Shown piece by piece: positions 41,489-49,890 of a stretch of DNA of 64,000 bases. How positions within the stretch are numbered: position 1 is the first letter of the stretch; the number at the start of each line of letters is the position of its first letter. The notes under the pieces were generated by a model that was given only the letters and a program-made list of their open reading frames with translations, was not told where the DNA came from and searched no databases. The translations under genes and the position numbers were made by a program. Origin of the DNA: Amycolatopsis albispora (GTDB lineage Bacteria; Actinomycetota; Actinomycetes; Mycobacteriales; Pseudonocardiaceae); NCBI RefSeq assembly GCF_003312875.1, contig NZ_CP015163.1, positions 620,001 through 684,000 of the forward strand. The letters run 5' to 3'.

Positions 41489-43051
41489 ATGCTCATCGTC
41501 GCGTTCAAACCGGGGCACGACGGTGCCGTCGCCGCGATCGGCGATCGCCGGTTGCGTTACTCGCTCGAATCGGAGAAGGATTCGCGGCCGCGGTACTCGC
41601 CGATCCTGCCGACGACGATCCTCGACCTCGCCGAACGGCTCGACGCGGTGCCCGACGTGGTCGCGCTCGGCGGCTGGGCCGACCTGCGGCCCAACCGCAT
41701 CGCCTACACCGGCGCCGGTTACGCGGGCATCGATGATCCGATCGTGTCCACCCGGCGGTTCTTCGGCAAAGAGGTCAAGTTCTTCAGTTCGACGCACGAG
41801 CGCTCGCACATCTACATGGCACTGGGCATGGCACCCGAGGATGACGCGCGGGAACGCGCGGTGCTGGTCTGGGAAGGGGACGTCGGCGCCTTCTACCTGG
41901 TCGGCGCGGACCAGCGGATCCGGCGCAAGATCCCGGTGATGAGCGCACCCGGCGCGCGGTATTCGTTCCTCTTCGGCCTCGCCGACCCCACCTTCCCGGA
42001 CACCGGCGCGAAACCGCGGTTGAACGACGCCGGCAAGCTGATGGCGCTGGCCGCCTTCGGTGACGCCGCCGACGCGAACCCCGACCTCACCAACGTGGTC
42101 GAGCGCATCCTCAAGCAGGACTCGATGTACCCGGCGCCCAAGGCCGAGTACCGGGATTCGGTGCTGTACAACGCCGGAGTCGAATCACCGGAGTGCAAGA
42201 CCGCGGCCGCGCTGCTCACCGAACGCCTTTTCGAGACCTTCGCCGAGGTCGCGCGGCAGGAACTGCCCGCGGGCACACCGCTGGCCATCTCCGGCGGTTG
42301 CGGGCTGAACTGCGACTGGAACAGCATGTGGGCGCGTCTGGGCCACTTCTCCTCGGTTTTCGTGGCCCCGTGCACCAACGACTCCGGCTCCGCGCTGGGC
42401 ACCGCCCTCGACGCGCTGGCCACCTTCACCGGTGACCCGCGCATCGACTGGGATGTCTACAGCGGACTGGAGTTCGTCACCGACACCCGACCGGACCCCG
42501 GCCGGTGGCGTGCCCGGCCCCTCGACGAAGTCGCGCTTTCCGCCGCGCTGGGCGCGGGCCGGGTGGTGGCCTGGGTGCAGGGCCGGTGGGAGATCGGCCC
42601 GCGGGCGCTGGGCAACCGGTCGCTGCTGGCCGAACCGTTCAGCACGGCGACGAAGGACCGGCTGAACGAGATCAAGCAGCGCGAGGGTTACCGCCCGATC
42701 GCCCCCGTCTGCCGCGTCGAGGACCTGGGCACGGTCTTCCACGAGGACTTCGAAGACCCGTACATGCTCTACTTCCGGCACGTGCGGGAGTCCAGCGGGG
42801 TGCGCGCGGTAACCCATGTGGACGGTTCGGCCAGGGTGCAGACGGTCCGGGAGGCGGGCAATCCGCAGCTCCACCGGCTGCTGTCGGCGTTCGCGGCGCA
42901 GCGGGGCGTCGGCGTGCTGTGCAACACCTCCCTGAACTTCAACGGCGAGGGTTTCATCAACCGGATGTCGGATCTGGTGCTCTACTGCGAATCACGCGGC
43001 ATCGAGGACATGGTCGTCGGCGGCACGTGGTACCAGCGTGCCGACGGCTGA
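41489..43051 (+). CDS. cmcH: 3'-hydroxymethylcephem O-carbamoyltransferase
   Basis: 520 residues, typical of the family. It transfers carbamoyl from carbamoyl phosphate, using ATP, to the 3'-hydroxymethyl group of the cephem; homologues include TobZ and GdmN. The N-terminal Kae1-like domain has the metal/adenylate histidines in STHERSHIYMALG and LAISGGCGLNCDWN, and the C-terminal domain has RWEIGPRALGNRSLLA and LCNTSLNFNGEG, both strongly conserved in carbamoyltransferases. ATG 41489 is preceded by AAGGAG, 28 bp after cefF. Confidence 0.95.
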   Translation: MLIVAFKPGHDGAVAAIGDRRLRYSLESEKDSRPRYSPILPTTILDLAERLDAVPDVVALGGWADLRPNRIAYTGAGYAGIDDPIVSTRRFFGKEVKFFSSTHERSHIYMALGMAPEDDARERAVLVWEGDVGAFYLVGADQRIRRKIPVMSAPGARYSFLFGLADPTFPDTGAKPRLNDAGKLMALAAFGDAADANPDLTNVVERILKQDSMYPAPKAEYRDSVLYNAGVESPECKTAAALLTERLFETFAEVARQELPAGTPLAISGGCGLNCDWNSMWARLGHFSSVFVAPCTNDSGSALGTALDALATFTGDPRIDWDVYSGLEFVTDTRPDPGRWRARPLDEVALSAALGAGRVVAWVQGRWEIGPRALGNRSLLAEPFSTATKDRLNEIKQREGYRPIAPVCRVEDLGTVFHEDFEDPYMLYFRHVRESSGVRAVTHVDGSARVQTVREAGNPQLHRLLSAFAAQRGVGVLCNTSLNFNGEGFINRMSDLVLYCESRGIEDMVVGGTWYQRADG

Positions 43052-43063
43052 CCCGCGAACCGG

Positions 43064-43579
43064 ATGACGGCGACGGCCGCGGGCCCGCGGCGGCTCGGCT
43101 ACCTGGAACTCGCCGCCCGGATCACCGACGTCGCCGGTCTCCACCTGGCACCTCCCGCGCGGATCCTGGCACTGGAGCTCGGCAGCCGGTCCGACCGGCC
43201 GGTGCTGCCCATGGACCCGGGCACCGCGAGCCTGTTCGCCCAGCTCGATGCGGCGAGCAGGCGGCCCGGCCCGGTGCACCCGGCGGCCTGCCTGCGGTTC
43301 CTGACCCGGCTCGAGCACGCCGTGCCGCCGGAGGGGGAGGTCTACCTCCTCTGCCTGGCGCCACCGCCGGTGGTCCGGGACTGGGTGGCCGCCCACCCGC
43401 GCTTCACCGCCCGCCGCCCGGGCGGCGAAGCGCACTGGGCGGACGAAGTCAGCCAGTGCCTGGGACACCGAGGCGCTCGCACGCTGCGACGCCGGACCAG
43501 GGAACTGGAAGCCGGGCTGCGCCGGTGGCACCATTCCCGGCGGGACGGAGCCTTCACCTGGGTGAGGGCCGGGCACTGA
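43064..43579 (+). CDS. Unrecognised 171-residue protein at the end of the cephamycin operon
   Basis: 171 residues, ATG 43064, only 12 bp after the cmcH stop and on the same strand, so almost certainly cotranscribed. No ribosome site is evident, which suggests coupling to cmcH. The sequence is soluble, Arg/His/Pro-rich, with an LTRLEHAVPPEGEVYLLCLA hydrophobic core strand and a basic C-terminus (RTLRRRTRELEAGLRRWHHS). I see no signal peptide, TM segment, metal motif or known domain, and it is not one of the named cephamycin genes I recall. Codon use matches the neighbours. The following hydrolase starts 90 bp later with its own ribosome site, so this ORF looks like the last cluster gene. Confidence 0.7.
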   Translation: MTATAAGPRRLGYLELAARITDVAGLHLAPPARILALELGSRSDRPVLPMDPGTASLFAQLDAASRRPGPVHPAACLRFLTRLEHAVPPEGEVYLLCLAPPPVVRDWVAAHPRFTARRPGGEAHWADEVSQCLGHRGARTLRRRTRELEAGLRRWHHSRRDGAFTWVRAGH

Positions 43580-43669
43580 CGCCTGGATTTTTATGGCACG
43601 GTGGTGTCGGTCCGGGCGGTGGTGGTTCGTCGGGCTGATAAGTACCGGACCACCGACGTAAGGAGAACC

Positions 43670-44470
43670 ATGCACACCGTGACTTCCGCGGACGGCACCA
43701 CCATCGCCTACGACCGGGCGGGCAGCGGGCCGCTGGTCGTTTTTGTGCCCGGCGCGTTCAACGACCGCACCACCTGCGCGGGGGTGGCCGAGCAGTTGCG
43801 GGACCGCTACACCGTCGTCTGCCCGGACCGCCGCGGGCGTGGTGACAGCGGTGACGCCATCGCGCCCGCCGACGTCGCCGCGTACGACGTGCGGCGCGAG
43901 ATCGAGGACCTCGACGCGGTGATCGCGGCCGAAGGCGGTCGCGCGGCTGTCTTCGGCTTCTCCTCCGGGGGCACCCTGGCCCTGCACGCCGCCGTCGCCG
44001 GGTCGCCGATCACCAAGCTGGCGCTGTACGAACCGCCGTTCGCCATCGGCGGGCTCGCCGGAAGCGCGCGCGAGGGCCTGCGTGACAAGCTGGCCGCCCT
44101 GATCACCGCCGGCCGTCGCGGCGACGCTGTCGCGGCCATGCAGGTCGAGGGCATCGGCCTGCCGCCGGAGCTGGTGGACCAGATGCGGCAGTCGCCGATG
44201 TGGCCGCAGCTCGAAGCGATCGCGCAGACCGTCGTGTACGACGCGACCATCACCCGCGCGCCGAACCTGCCCACCCCGGAGATGGCGCGGCTGGACCTCC
44301 CGGTCCTCGTGCTCAGCGGCGCCGAATCGTGGCCCGGCCTGGGCGCGGCCGCCCGGGAACTCCCGGCGCACCTGGCGAAGGCGCGTCATGCCGAGGTCCC
44401 GGGCGGCGCGGGCCACGAAATCCCCGCCGAGGCCACCGCGAAGCTCGTCGACGCCTTCTTCCGCGACTGA
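43670..44470 (+). CDS. Alpha/beta hydrolase
   Basis: 266 residues. Serine-hydrolase variant of the fold: nucleophile elbow VFGFSSGGTLAL (Ser), preceded by GSGPLVVFVPGAFNDR (oxyanion region), Asp in the PVLVLSGAESWPG segment, His in GGAGHEIPAE. It is a common actinobacterial esterase/lactonase-like protein; its substrate is unknown. Start ATG 43670 with AAGGAG at 5 bp. It lies next to the beta-lactam cluster, but nothing in the sequence suggests a beta-lactamase (no SxxK/SDN motifs). Confidence 0.87.
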   Translation: MHTVTSADGTTIAYDRAGSGPLVVFVPGAFNDRTTCAGVAEQLRDRYTVVCPDRRGRGDSGDAIAPADVAAYDVRREIEDLDAVIAAEGGRAAVFGFSSGGTLALHAAVAGSPITKLALYEPPFAIGGLAGSAREGLRDKLAALITAGRRGDAVAAMQVEGIGLPPELVDQMRQSPMWPQLEAIAQTVVYDATITRAPNLPTPEMARLDLPVLVLSGAESWPGLGAAARELPAHLAKARHAEVPGGAGHEIPAEATAKLVDAFFRD

Positions 44471-44474
44471 GGGG

Positions 44475-44936
44475 TCAGGCCGCGGCACGCAACGACGCGA
44501 CAGCCGCGGCGATTCCCTTCTTGTCGTAGCTGCCCGTCGGCAGGGTGGCACCGTGCGCATGACGGACGACGCCCTCCCGGTCGACGAGGAGGCTGCCCGA
44601 CTGCTGCAACGAGCCGAAGACCTTCCGGCTCAGGCCCGCCAGCTCGTGCGGGCGGTCGCCGGTGAGCACCGGGAAGGGGATCCGGTGCTTCGCCTTCCAG
44701 GCGGCCGCCCGCTCGCGGTCCTCCGGCACCGCGAGCAGCACGCGGACGTCGTCGGCCGCCAGTTCGTCGGCGCGGTTGACGAGGTCACGGACGTGCCGGA
44801 GGCAGACCGGGCACGAGGTCGAGCGCAGGAAGAAGAGCAGCACGGCGTGCTTGCCCTGGTAGTCGGACAGCCGGACGGGCCGGCCCGCGGTGTCTTCCAG
44901 CACCATCCGGGGCGCCGGTGAACCGGCCTTGAGCAT
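44475..44936 (-). CDS. AhpC/TSA-family peroxiredoxin (thiol peroxidase)
   Basis: 153 residues with a thioredoxin-like fold. The redox motif is LRSTSCPVCLRHV, in which the peroxidatic Cys follows Thr-Ser and a second Cys lies three residues later, as in AhpC/TSA domain-containing reductases. It reduces peroxides or repairs thiols. Start ATG 44936 has AGGAAG at 8 bp; a further in-frame ATG at 44954 overlaps the sigma-factor stop. It is the second gene of an operon with the ECF sigma factor upstream, 14 bp away, implying an oxidative-stress regulon. Confidence 0.87.
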   Translation of the reverse strand: MLKAGSPAPRMVLEDTAGRPVRLSDYQGKHAVLLFFLRSTSCPVCLRHVRDLVNRADELAADDVRVLLAVPEDRERAAAWKAKHRIPFPVLTGDRPHELAGLSRKVFGSLQQSGSLLVDREGVVRHAHGATLPTGSYDKKGIAAAVASLRAAA

Positions 44937-44950
44937 GGTCGATCTTCCTT

Positions 44951-45484
44951 TCACGAGGGGGTTGCCGTGTCGCGCAGGCTGGTCCGGAGCGCGGCCCTGG
45001 CGCGGTGCAGGTGGGACTTCATCGCCGCCGTGCTCAGCCCGAGCGCCCCGGCGACGGTCCGGCCCGGCTGGCCCAGCACGTCACGCATGATCAGCACCCG
45101 GCGCTGGACGTCGGGCAGCTCCCGGATCGCCGCCGCGACCACCTCGGCGTCGAGCCGCCTGAGCACCTCGTCCTCGGCGGATGCGACGGGATCGGTCCGG
45201 TCGTGGTGATCGGCCAGGCGCCGGGCCCGCCGGAGGCATTCGTTCCGGACCACCCGGAACATCCACGACGCGAGCGCGGCCGTGGCCCGCAGCGAGCCGA
45301 TCTTCCGGTAGAGCACCAGCAACGCTTCCTGTGCCGCGTCCTCGGCGTCCTGCGGTGAAGCGCAGAGCTGACCGGCGAAGCGGCGCACGTGCGGATGAGC
45401 CCCGTGCACCACCGCGGTGATCGACTCCAGGTCACCGCCCTGAGCGGCCTTGATCAGCTGCTCACTCGCCCAGCCACGGTCCAC
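44951..45484 (-). CDS. ECF RNA polymerase sigma factor
   Basis: 177 residues. Region 2 (~35-100) contains AEDAAQEALLVLYRKI and the -10-recognition SWMFRVVRNECLRRARR; region 4 (~115-170) has ELPDVQRRVLIMRDVLGQPG and the HTH LGLSTAAMKSHLHRARAAL. Start is GTG 45484, five bases after GGAGG; GTGs at 45487 and 45496 are alternatives. The downstream peroxiredoxin suggests a redox-stress output. No anti-sigma gene is adjacent, so control may be transcriptional or by a distant protein. Confidence 0.88.
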   Translation of the reverse strand: MDRGWASEQLIKAAQGGDLESITAVVHGAHPHVRRFAGQLCASPQDAEDAAQEALLVLYRKIGSLRATAALASWMFRVVRNECLRRARRLADHHDRTDPVASAEDEVLRRLDAEVVAAAIRELPDVQRRVLIMRDVLGQPGRTVAGALGLSTAAMKSHLHRARAALRTSLRDTATPS

Positions 45485-45595
45485 CACGTCCTCCACCCCG
45501 TTCGAGCCACGCCGAAACCAACAACCATAAGAGGCAGCGCCCCCGCGAAAGGATTCACCTAGGCTGGCTCCGGCGAAGATCGAAAGGACGCTCCG

Positions 45596-46504
45596 GTGCT
45601 GGTCGATGCGCACGTCCACGTGGTGGACTTCCTGCAGGACAGGCTCACGCCGGCGGACTTCGCGCGGAAGCTGGCCGGCGCCGGCGCGGACCGCGCGGTG
45701 ATCTGCGGGCTGCCGATGAAAAAGAAGTGGCCGGTCAACGAACCCCGCAAGCCGGGCTACTACCTCGACGGCAACGCGCCCTGCCAGTACTACTCGCTGA
45801 CCGACGAGCTGGTGGCGAGCCTGCACGCGGAACTCCCGCCCGAGCTGGCCGGGCGCGTGGCGCCGACGCTGTGCGGGTTCGACCCCACCGACCGGCTCGC
45901 CATCGAGCACGTGGAGCTGGTGTGGTCCCGGCACGACAGCTGGCGCGGCATCGGCGAGGTCATGCTCCGCCACGACGACCTGACCAACCTCACCAGGGGT
46001 GAGAACCCGTGCGCGGACCACCTCGCGCTCGACCCGGTGTTCGACTTCGCCGCCGAGCGCGGGGTGCCGATCGCGGTGCACCACGACAGCAGCTCGCCGG
46101 GACGGCCGGGACAGCACGAGTACGTCGACCAGCTCGCCACCATGCTGCGGCGGCACCCGCGCACCACGGTGGTCTGGTGCCACGGCGGGGTGTCGCGCCG
46201 GGTGGAGCCGAAGGACCAGGGCACCGTGGTCGCCGACCTGCTCGACGCCCATCCCCGGCTGCACGTGGACCTGTCGTGGGCGCTGCTGGACCACATCCTC
46301 GACCACGGCCGCCTGATCCCCCAATGGCGCGAGCTGATCCTGGCCCGGCCGGACCGGTTCGTCTGCGGCAGCGACGTGGTGGGCCCGCGGTCGGACTGGG
46401 CGGCGGCCACCGCCCGGCTGCGTCAGCTGCTGGACGACCTGCCACCCGCGGAACGGGAGGCCGTCGCGTGCGGCAACGCGCTCCGGCTGTGGTGGCGGGA
46501 GTGA
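45596..46504 (+). CDS. Amidohydrolase (PF04909, metal-dependent TIM-barrel)
   Basis: 302 residues. Metal ligands typical of amidohydrolase 2 proteins: DAHVHVVD at the N-terminus (H-x-H), IAVHHDSS, VVWCHGGV, and an Asp in FVCGSDVVGP. This group includes decarboxylases and lactonases of aromatic or keto acids; the exact reaction is not deducible. GTG start at 45596. It is divergent from the ECF sigma factor across 111 bp and converges on the methyltransferase gene with a 4-bp gap. Confidence 0.85.
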   Translation: MLVDAHVHVVDFLQDRLTPADFARKLAGAGADRAVICGLPMKKKWPVNEPRKPGYYLDGNAPCQYYSLTDELVASLHAELPPELAGRVAPTLCGFDPTDRLAIEHVELVWSRHDSWRGIGEVMLRHDDLTNLTRGENPCADHLALDPVFDFAAERGVPIAVHHDSSSPGRPGQHEYVDQLATMLRRHPRTTVVWCHGGVSRRVEPKDQGTVVADLLDAHPRLHVDLSWALLDHILDHGRLIPQWRELILARPDRFVCGSDVVGPRSDWAAATARLRQLLDDLPPAEREAVACGNALRLWWRE

Positions 46505-46508
46505 AACC

Positions 46509-47357
46509 TCAGGGCTTGCGGCCCACCGCGCCGACGATGCACTGCTCCACCTGGTTCAGCGGCCGCGGCCGCGGGCCCTCCGGCCACCACAGGTCGCACA
46601 GTTCGAGGTCGCCCGGCTTCTCCGGGTTCGGCGGCACCAGTTCCAGCCCGGGGAAGAAGGCCCTGATCTCGTCCGCGGTGCGGAACCGCCCCGACCCCAT
46701 CGGGCTGTGGATGAAGATGTCCTCCATCCGCTCGGCGAGGTGCGCGAGTTCGTCGGTCCCGGGATTGAAGAAGTGCGCGATCGCCACGTAGCTGCCCGAG
46801 GGCAGGGCGTCCACGTACTCCGCCATCAGCTCGGCCCCGTTGTCGGCGGTGTAGTGGTGCAGCGTGCCCACCTGCAGCAGGGCCAGCGGCTCGGTGAAGT
46901 CGATGTGCTCCCGCACCACCTCGTTGCCCAGCACCTCCGACGGGGTGAAGATGTCCGCGTCGGCGAAGTGGGTGCGGTCGTTCTCCACCAGCAGCGCCTG
47001 CCCGTGTGAGATCACCACCGGGTCGTTGTCCACGTAGACCACCCGGCAGTCCGGGTCGATCCGCTGCACCACCTGGTGGGTGTTCTCCGCGGTGGGCAGC
47101 CCGGAGCCGCAGTCGAGGAACTGCTTGATCCCGGCCCGCATGGCGAGGAAGCGGCAGGCGCGGATCAGGAACTTGCGGTTGCTCCAGGCGAGATCGTTGA
47201 CCTCGGGCGCCACCTTGGCGACGCGGGCCAGCACTTCGCGGTCGATCTCGTAGTTGTCCTTGCCGCCCAGTGCCGCGTCGTACACCCGCGCGATGCTGGC
47301 GCGGTTCGGGTCCACCCCCACCGGGTTCGAGCTCGGCGCCCGGTACTTGTCGGTCAT
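46509..47357 (-). CDS. DUF574/SAV2177-family SAM-dependent methyltransferase-like protein
   Basis: 282 residues. The family signature is clear: NRASIARVYDAALGGKDNYE at the N-terminus, QFLDCGSGLPT as SAM motif I, and RVVYVDNDPVV as motif II. Members (PF04672) are abundant in actinomycetes, often near signalling genes, and their substrates are unknown. Start ATG 47357; a hairpin-forming palindrome lies directly upstream, and the aconitase gene ends 58 bp before on the same strand. Confidence 0.92.
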   Translation of the reverse strand: MTDKYRAPSSNPVGVDPNRASIARVYDAALGGKDNYEIDREVLARVAKVAPEVNDLAWSNRKFLIRACRFLAMRAGIKQFLDCGSGLPTAENTHQVVQRIDPDCRVVYVDNDPVVISHGQALLVENDRTHFADADIFTPSEVLGNEVVREHIDFTEPLALLQVGTLHHYTADNGAELMAEYVDALPSGSYVAIAHFFNPGTDELAHLAERMEDIFIHSPMGSGRFRTADEIRAFFPGLELVPPNPEKPGDLELCDLWWPEGPRPRPLNQVEQCIVGAVGRKP

Positions 47358-47358
47358 C

Positions 47359-47393
47359 CTGCCCCTCGAAGCTCAGCCGTACGTGAGGGGCAG
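47359..47393 (-). terminator. Possible hairpin between aconitase and methyltransferase genes
   Basis: CTGCCCCTC and GAGGGGCAG arms (9 bp) enclose a 17-base loop, 22 bp beyond the aconitase stop and ending next to the methyltransferase ATG. It may end aconitase transcripts or sit in the leader of the downstream gene. Confidence 0.45.
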
Positions 47394-47415
47394 CGTACTG
47401 CTCGTGTCCGCTGCG

Positions 47416-49419
47416 TCACCACCCGCGGGTGGTACCGCTCCTGGCCAGCCGCGGGATCAGGCCACCGGCCAGCACCGCGTCGACTTGTTCGGCGGAAAGC
47501 CGGTGCCGCAGCCGGTACCGTTCGTCCTTGCTCTGGTTGCGCACGGTGACTTCCGGATGGTCCGCGTGCAGCGCGCCCGGCAGGTCATCGAGCACCAGCA
47601 CATCACCCGGTTCGATCCGCTCGTAGTCACCCGGCTCGGTGAATTCGAGGGCGAGCACCCCGAAGTTGGCCAGGTTCTGCCAGTGGATCCTGGCGAACGA
47701 CTTCGCCACCACCGCGCGCAGGCCGAGATACCGCGGGGTGATCGCGGCGTGCTCGCGGGACGAGCCCTGCCCGTAGTTTTCCCCGCCGACCACGATGTGC
47801 CCGGTGTCCGCGACTTCGCGGGCGCGGGCCGGGTAGTCCTCGTCGAGCCGGGTGAAGGTGAACTCGGCGAGCTTCGGCACGTTCGACCGGTAGGGGAGGG
47901 CACGCGCCCCGGCCGGGGAGATTTCGTCGGTGGAGACGTCGTCGCCGAGCTTGAGCAGCACCGGCGCCTCGACCCGGTCGGGCAGGGGCGGGAAGTCCGG
48001 CAGGGTCGAGATGTTGGGGCCCCGCACGAGGTCCTCGCGCGCGGCTTCTTCCGGCGGCAGCGGCGGGACGAGCATGCGGGTGTTGACCATCGCCTTCTCG
48101 GGCAGGTCCAGCACGGGCGGGGCGTCGCCCAGGTCGCGGGGATCGGTGATGACCCCGGTGAGCGCGGACGCGGCGGCGGTTTCGGGGGAGCACAACCACA
48201 CCGAGTCGTCCGGGGTGCCGGAGCGGCCGGGGAAGTTGCGCGGGAAGGTCCGCAGCGAGTTGCGGCCCGCCGCCGGTGCCTGGCCCATGCCGATGCAGCC
48301 GAGGCAGCCCGCCTGGTGGATGCGCGCCCCGGCGGCGATCAGCTCGGCGGTGGCGCCCATCTTGGTCAGATCGGCGAAGATCTGCCGTGACGACGGATTG
48401 ATGTCGAGGCTGACCTCGTGGTCGGCTTGCTTGCCGCGGAGAACGGCCGCGGCGATGGCGAAGTCACGCAGGCCCGGGTTCGCCGACGAGCCGATCACCA
48501 CCTGGTTCACCGGTGTGCCCGCCGCCTCGCGCACGGGCACCACGTCACCCGGCGAGGACGGCCTGGCCACCAGCGGTTCCACAGTGGACAGTTCAATGTG
48601 GTCGGTCACGTCGTAGCCGGCGGCCGGATCGGCGCGCAGTTCGCGGAAGTCGTCCTCGCGGTCCTCGGCGCGGAGGAACTCGCGCACCGCGTCGTCGGCG
48701 GGGAACACCGTGGTGGTGGCACCGAGCTCCGCGCCCATGTTCGCGATGACGTGCCGGTCCATCGCCGACAGCGTCGCCACACCGGGCCCGTGGTACTCCA
48801 CGATCCGGTTCAGCCCGCCCCGGACCCCGTGGCGGCGCAGCATTTCCAGGATCACGTCCTTCGCCGACGTCCACGGCGGCAGCTCACCGGTCAGCCGCAC
48901 CCCCCAGATCTCCGGCATGCGCAGGCGCAGTGGCTGCCCGGCGATGGCGGTGGCCACTTCCAGCCCGCCCACGCCGATCGCGAGCATGCCCAGCGAACCG
49001 GCGGCGCAGGTGTGCGAGTCGGAACCGGCCAGCGTCTTGCCGGGCACGCCGAACCGCTGCATGTGCGTCGGGTGGGAGACCCCGTTGCCCGCCTTGGAGA
49101 ACCACAACCCGAACCGGCGGCACGCCGACTGGAGGAACAGGTGGTCCTCGGCGTTCTTTTCATCCGATTGGAGGAGGTTGTGGTCCACGTACTGCACGCT
49201 CACCTCGGTGCGCGCGCGGTCCAGGCCGAGCGCCTCCAGTTCCTGCATCACCAGCGTGCCGGTGGCGTCCTGGGTCAGCGTCTGGTCGACCCGCAGCTCG
49301 ACGGCCGCACCGGGTTCCGGCTCACCGCGGACGAGGTGCTCCTCGATCAGCTTCCGTGCCAGGTTGCGTCCCACTCCGATGGTGTACCCGCGGTCCTGGC
49401 CGGGTATTCGAGGTGTCAT
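47416..49419 (-). CDS. Aconitate hydratase (short, ~670-residue form)
   Basis: 667 residues. The iron-sulfur cluster cysteines are visible: one in GSDSHTCAAGSLG and a pair in HQAGCLGCIGMGQAP. The swivel domain follows, with VSTDEISPAGARALPYRSNV and GGENYGQGSSREHAAI. It isomerises citrate and isocitrate, or a related tricarboxylate. It is shorter than the ~900-residue AcnA that usually serves the actinomycete TCA cycle and resembles the mitochondrial-type/homoaconitase-like subgroup, so a specialised substrate is possible. The ATG at 49419 overlaps the start codon of the divergent small gene by two bases. Confidence 0.88.
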   Translation of the reverse strand: MTPRIPGQDRGYTIGVGRNLARKLIEEHLVRGEPEPGAAVELRVDQTLTQDATGTLVMQELEALGLDRARTEVSVQYVDHNLLQSDEKNAEDHLFLQSACRRFGLWFSKAGNGVSHPTHMQRFGVPGKTLAGSDSHTCAAGSLGMLAIGVGGLEVATAIAGQPLRLRMPEIWGVRLTGELPPWTSAKDVILEMLRRHGVRGGLNRIVEYHGPGVATLSAMDRHVIANMGAELGATTTVFPADDAVREFLRAEDREDDFRELRADPAAGYDVTDHIELSTVEPLVARPSSPGDVVPVREAAGTPVNQVVIGSSANPGLRDFAIAAAVLRGKQADHEVSLDINPSSRQIFADLTKMGATAELIAAGARIHQAGCLGCIGMGQAPAAGRNSLRTFPRNFPGRSGTPDDSVWLCSPETAAASALTGVITDPRDLGDAPPVLDLPEKAMVNTRMLVPPLPPEEAAREDLVRGPNISTLPDFPPLPDRVEAPVLLKLGDDVSTDEISPAGARALPYRSNVPKLAEFTFTRLDEDYPARAREVADTGHIVVGGENYGQGSSREHAAITPRYLGLRAVVAKSFARIHWQNLANFGVLALEFTEPGDYERIEPGDVLVLDDLPGALHADHPEVTVRNQSKDERYRLRHRLSAEQVDAVLAGGLIPRLARSGTTRGW

Positions 49420-49699
49420 GAACGCGTCGCGGAGGCGGACCCGCGCGGAGTACGAGCGTGGGCTGCCGGACTATCACGACCCCACGGCCGGTTACGGCGG
49501 TGCCGCTCCGGCGTACAGCGCGCTCACCCTGCGCATCGTGCTGGCCTCGGCCGCGGTGGTGCTCTGCGTGGCCGGTGCGGTGTTCTTCGTGGCACAGGAC
49601 GCGGTGTGGGGCGCCGTCGTGCTCGGTGTCGTCGCCGTGGTCAGCCTGGTCGACCTCGGCTGGGTGGTGCACCGGAAACGGCGCGGGGAACCGGGTTGA
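49418..49699 (+). CDS. Small two-helix membrane protein (DUF6343-like)
   Basis: 93 residues: a hydrophilic Arg/Tyr-rich N-terminus, then two transmembrane helices (IVLASAAVVLCVAGAVFFVA and GAVVLGVVAVVSLVDLGWVV) ending in HRKRRGEPG. The layout recalls the actinobacterial DUF6343 family of small membrane proteins, as I remember it. Start ATG 49418, in CATG shared with the aconitase start; GAGGTG lies just upstream. Function unknown. Confidence 0.7.
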   Translation: MNASRRRTRAEYERGLPDYHDPTAGYGGAAPAYSALTLRIVLASAAVVLCVAGAVFFVAQDAVWGAVVLGVVAVVSLVDLGWVVHRKRRGEPG

Positions 49700-49890
49700 C
49701 GGCCGGTGGCCGACCGTCCGGGTGATGCCCGCTGACGTGCGGTGACCAGCCGCCGCACGGGCGGTGAGTGTGCGCTTTGCGCTCGGGGCGTGCTTCTCCT
49801 ACGGTGAACGCACGGTTCAAACCATGTGCCGCCCTTTCGGAGGCTTCACCTGGTTGGTGCTGTCTCCACCGTCACCACGGAAGGAGCAGC

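Noticed and set aside
43670..44470. Alpha/beta hydrolase considered as a cephamycin resistance or beta-lactamase gene
   Set aside because: The GFSSGG nucleophile elbow is that of ordinary esterases, and beta-lactamase motifs are absent.
48418..49725. Plus-strand 435-codon frame opposite aconitase
   Set aside because: Shadow of the aconitase gene; His/Arg/Gly-rich translation without motifs.
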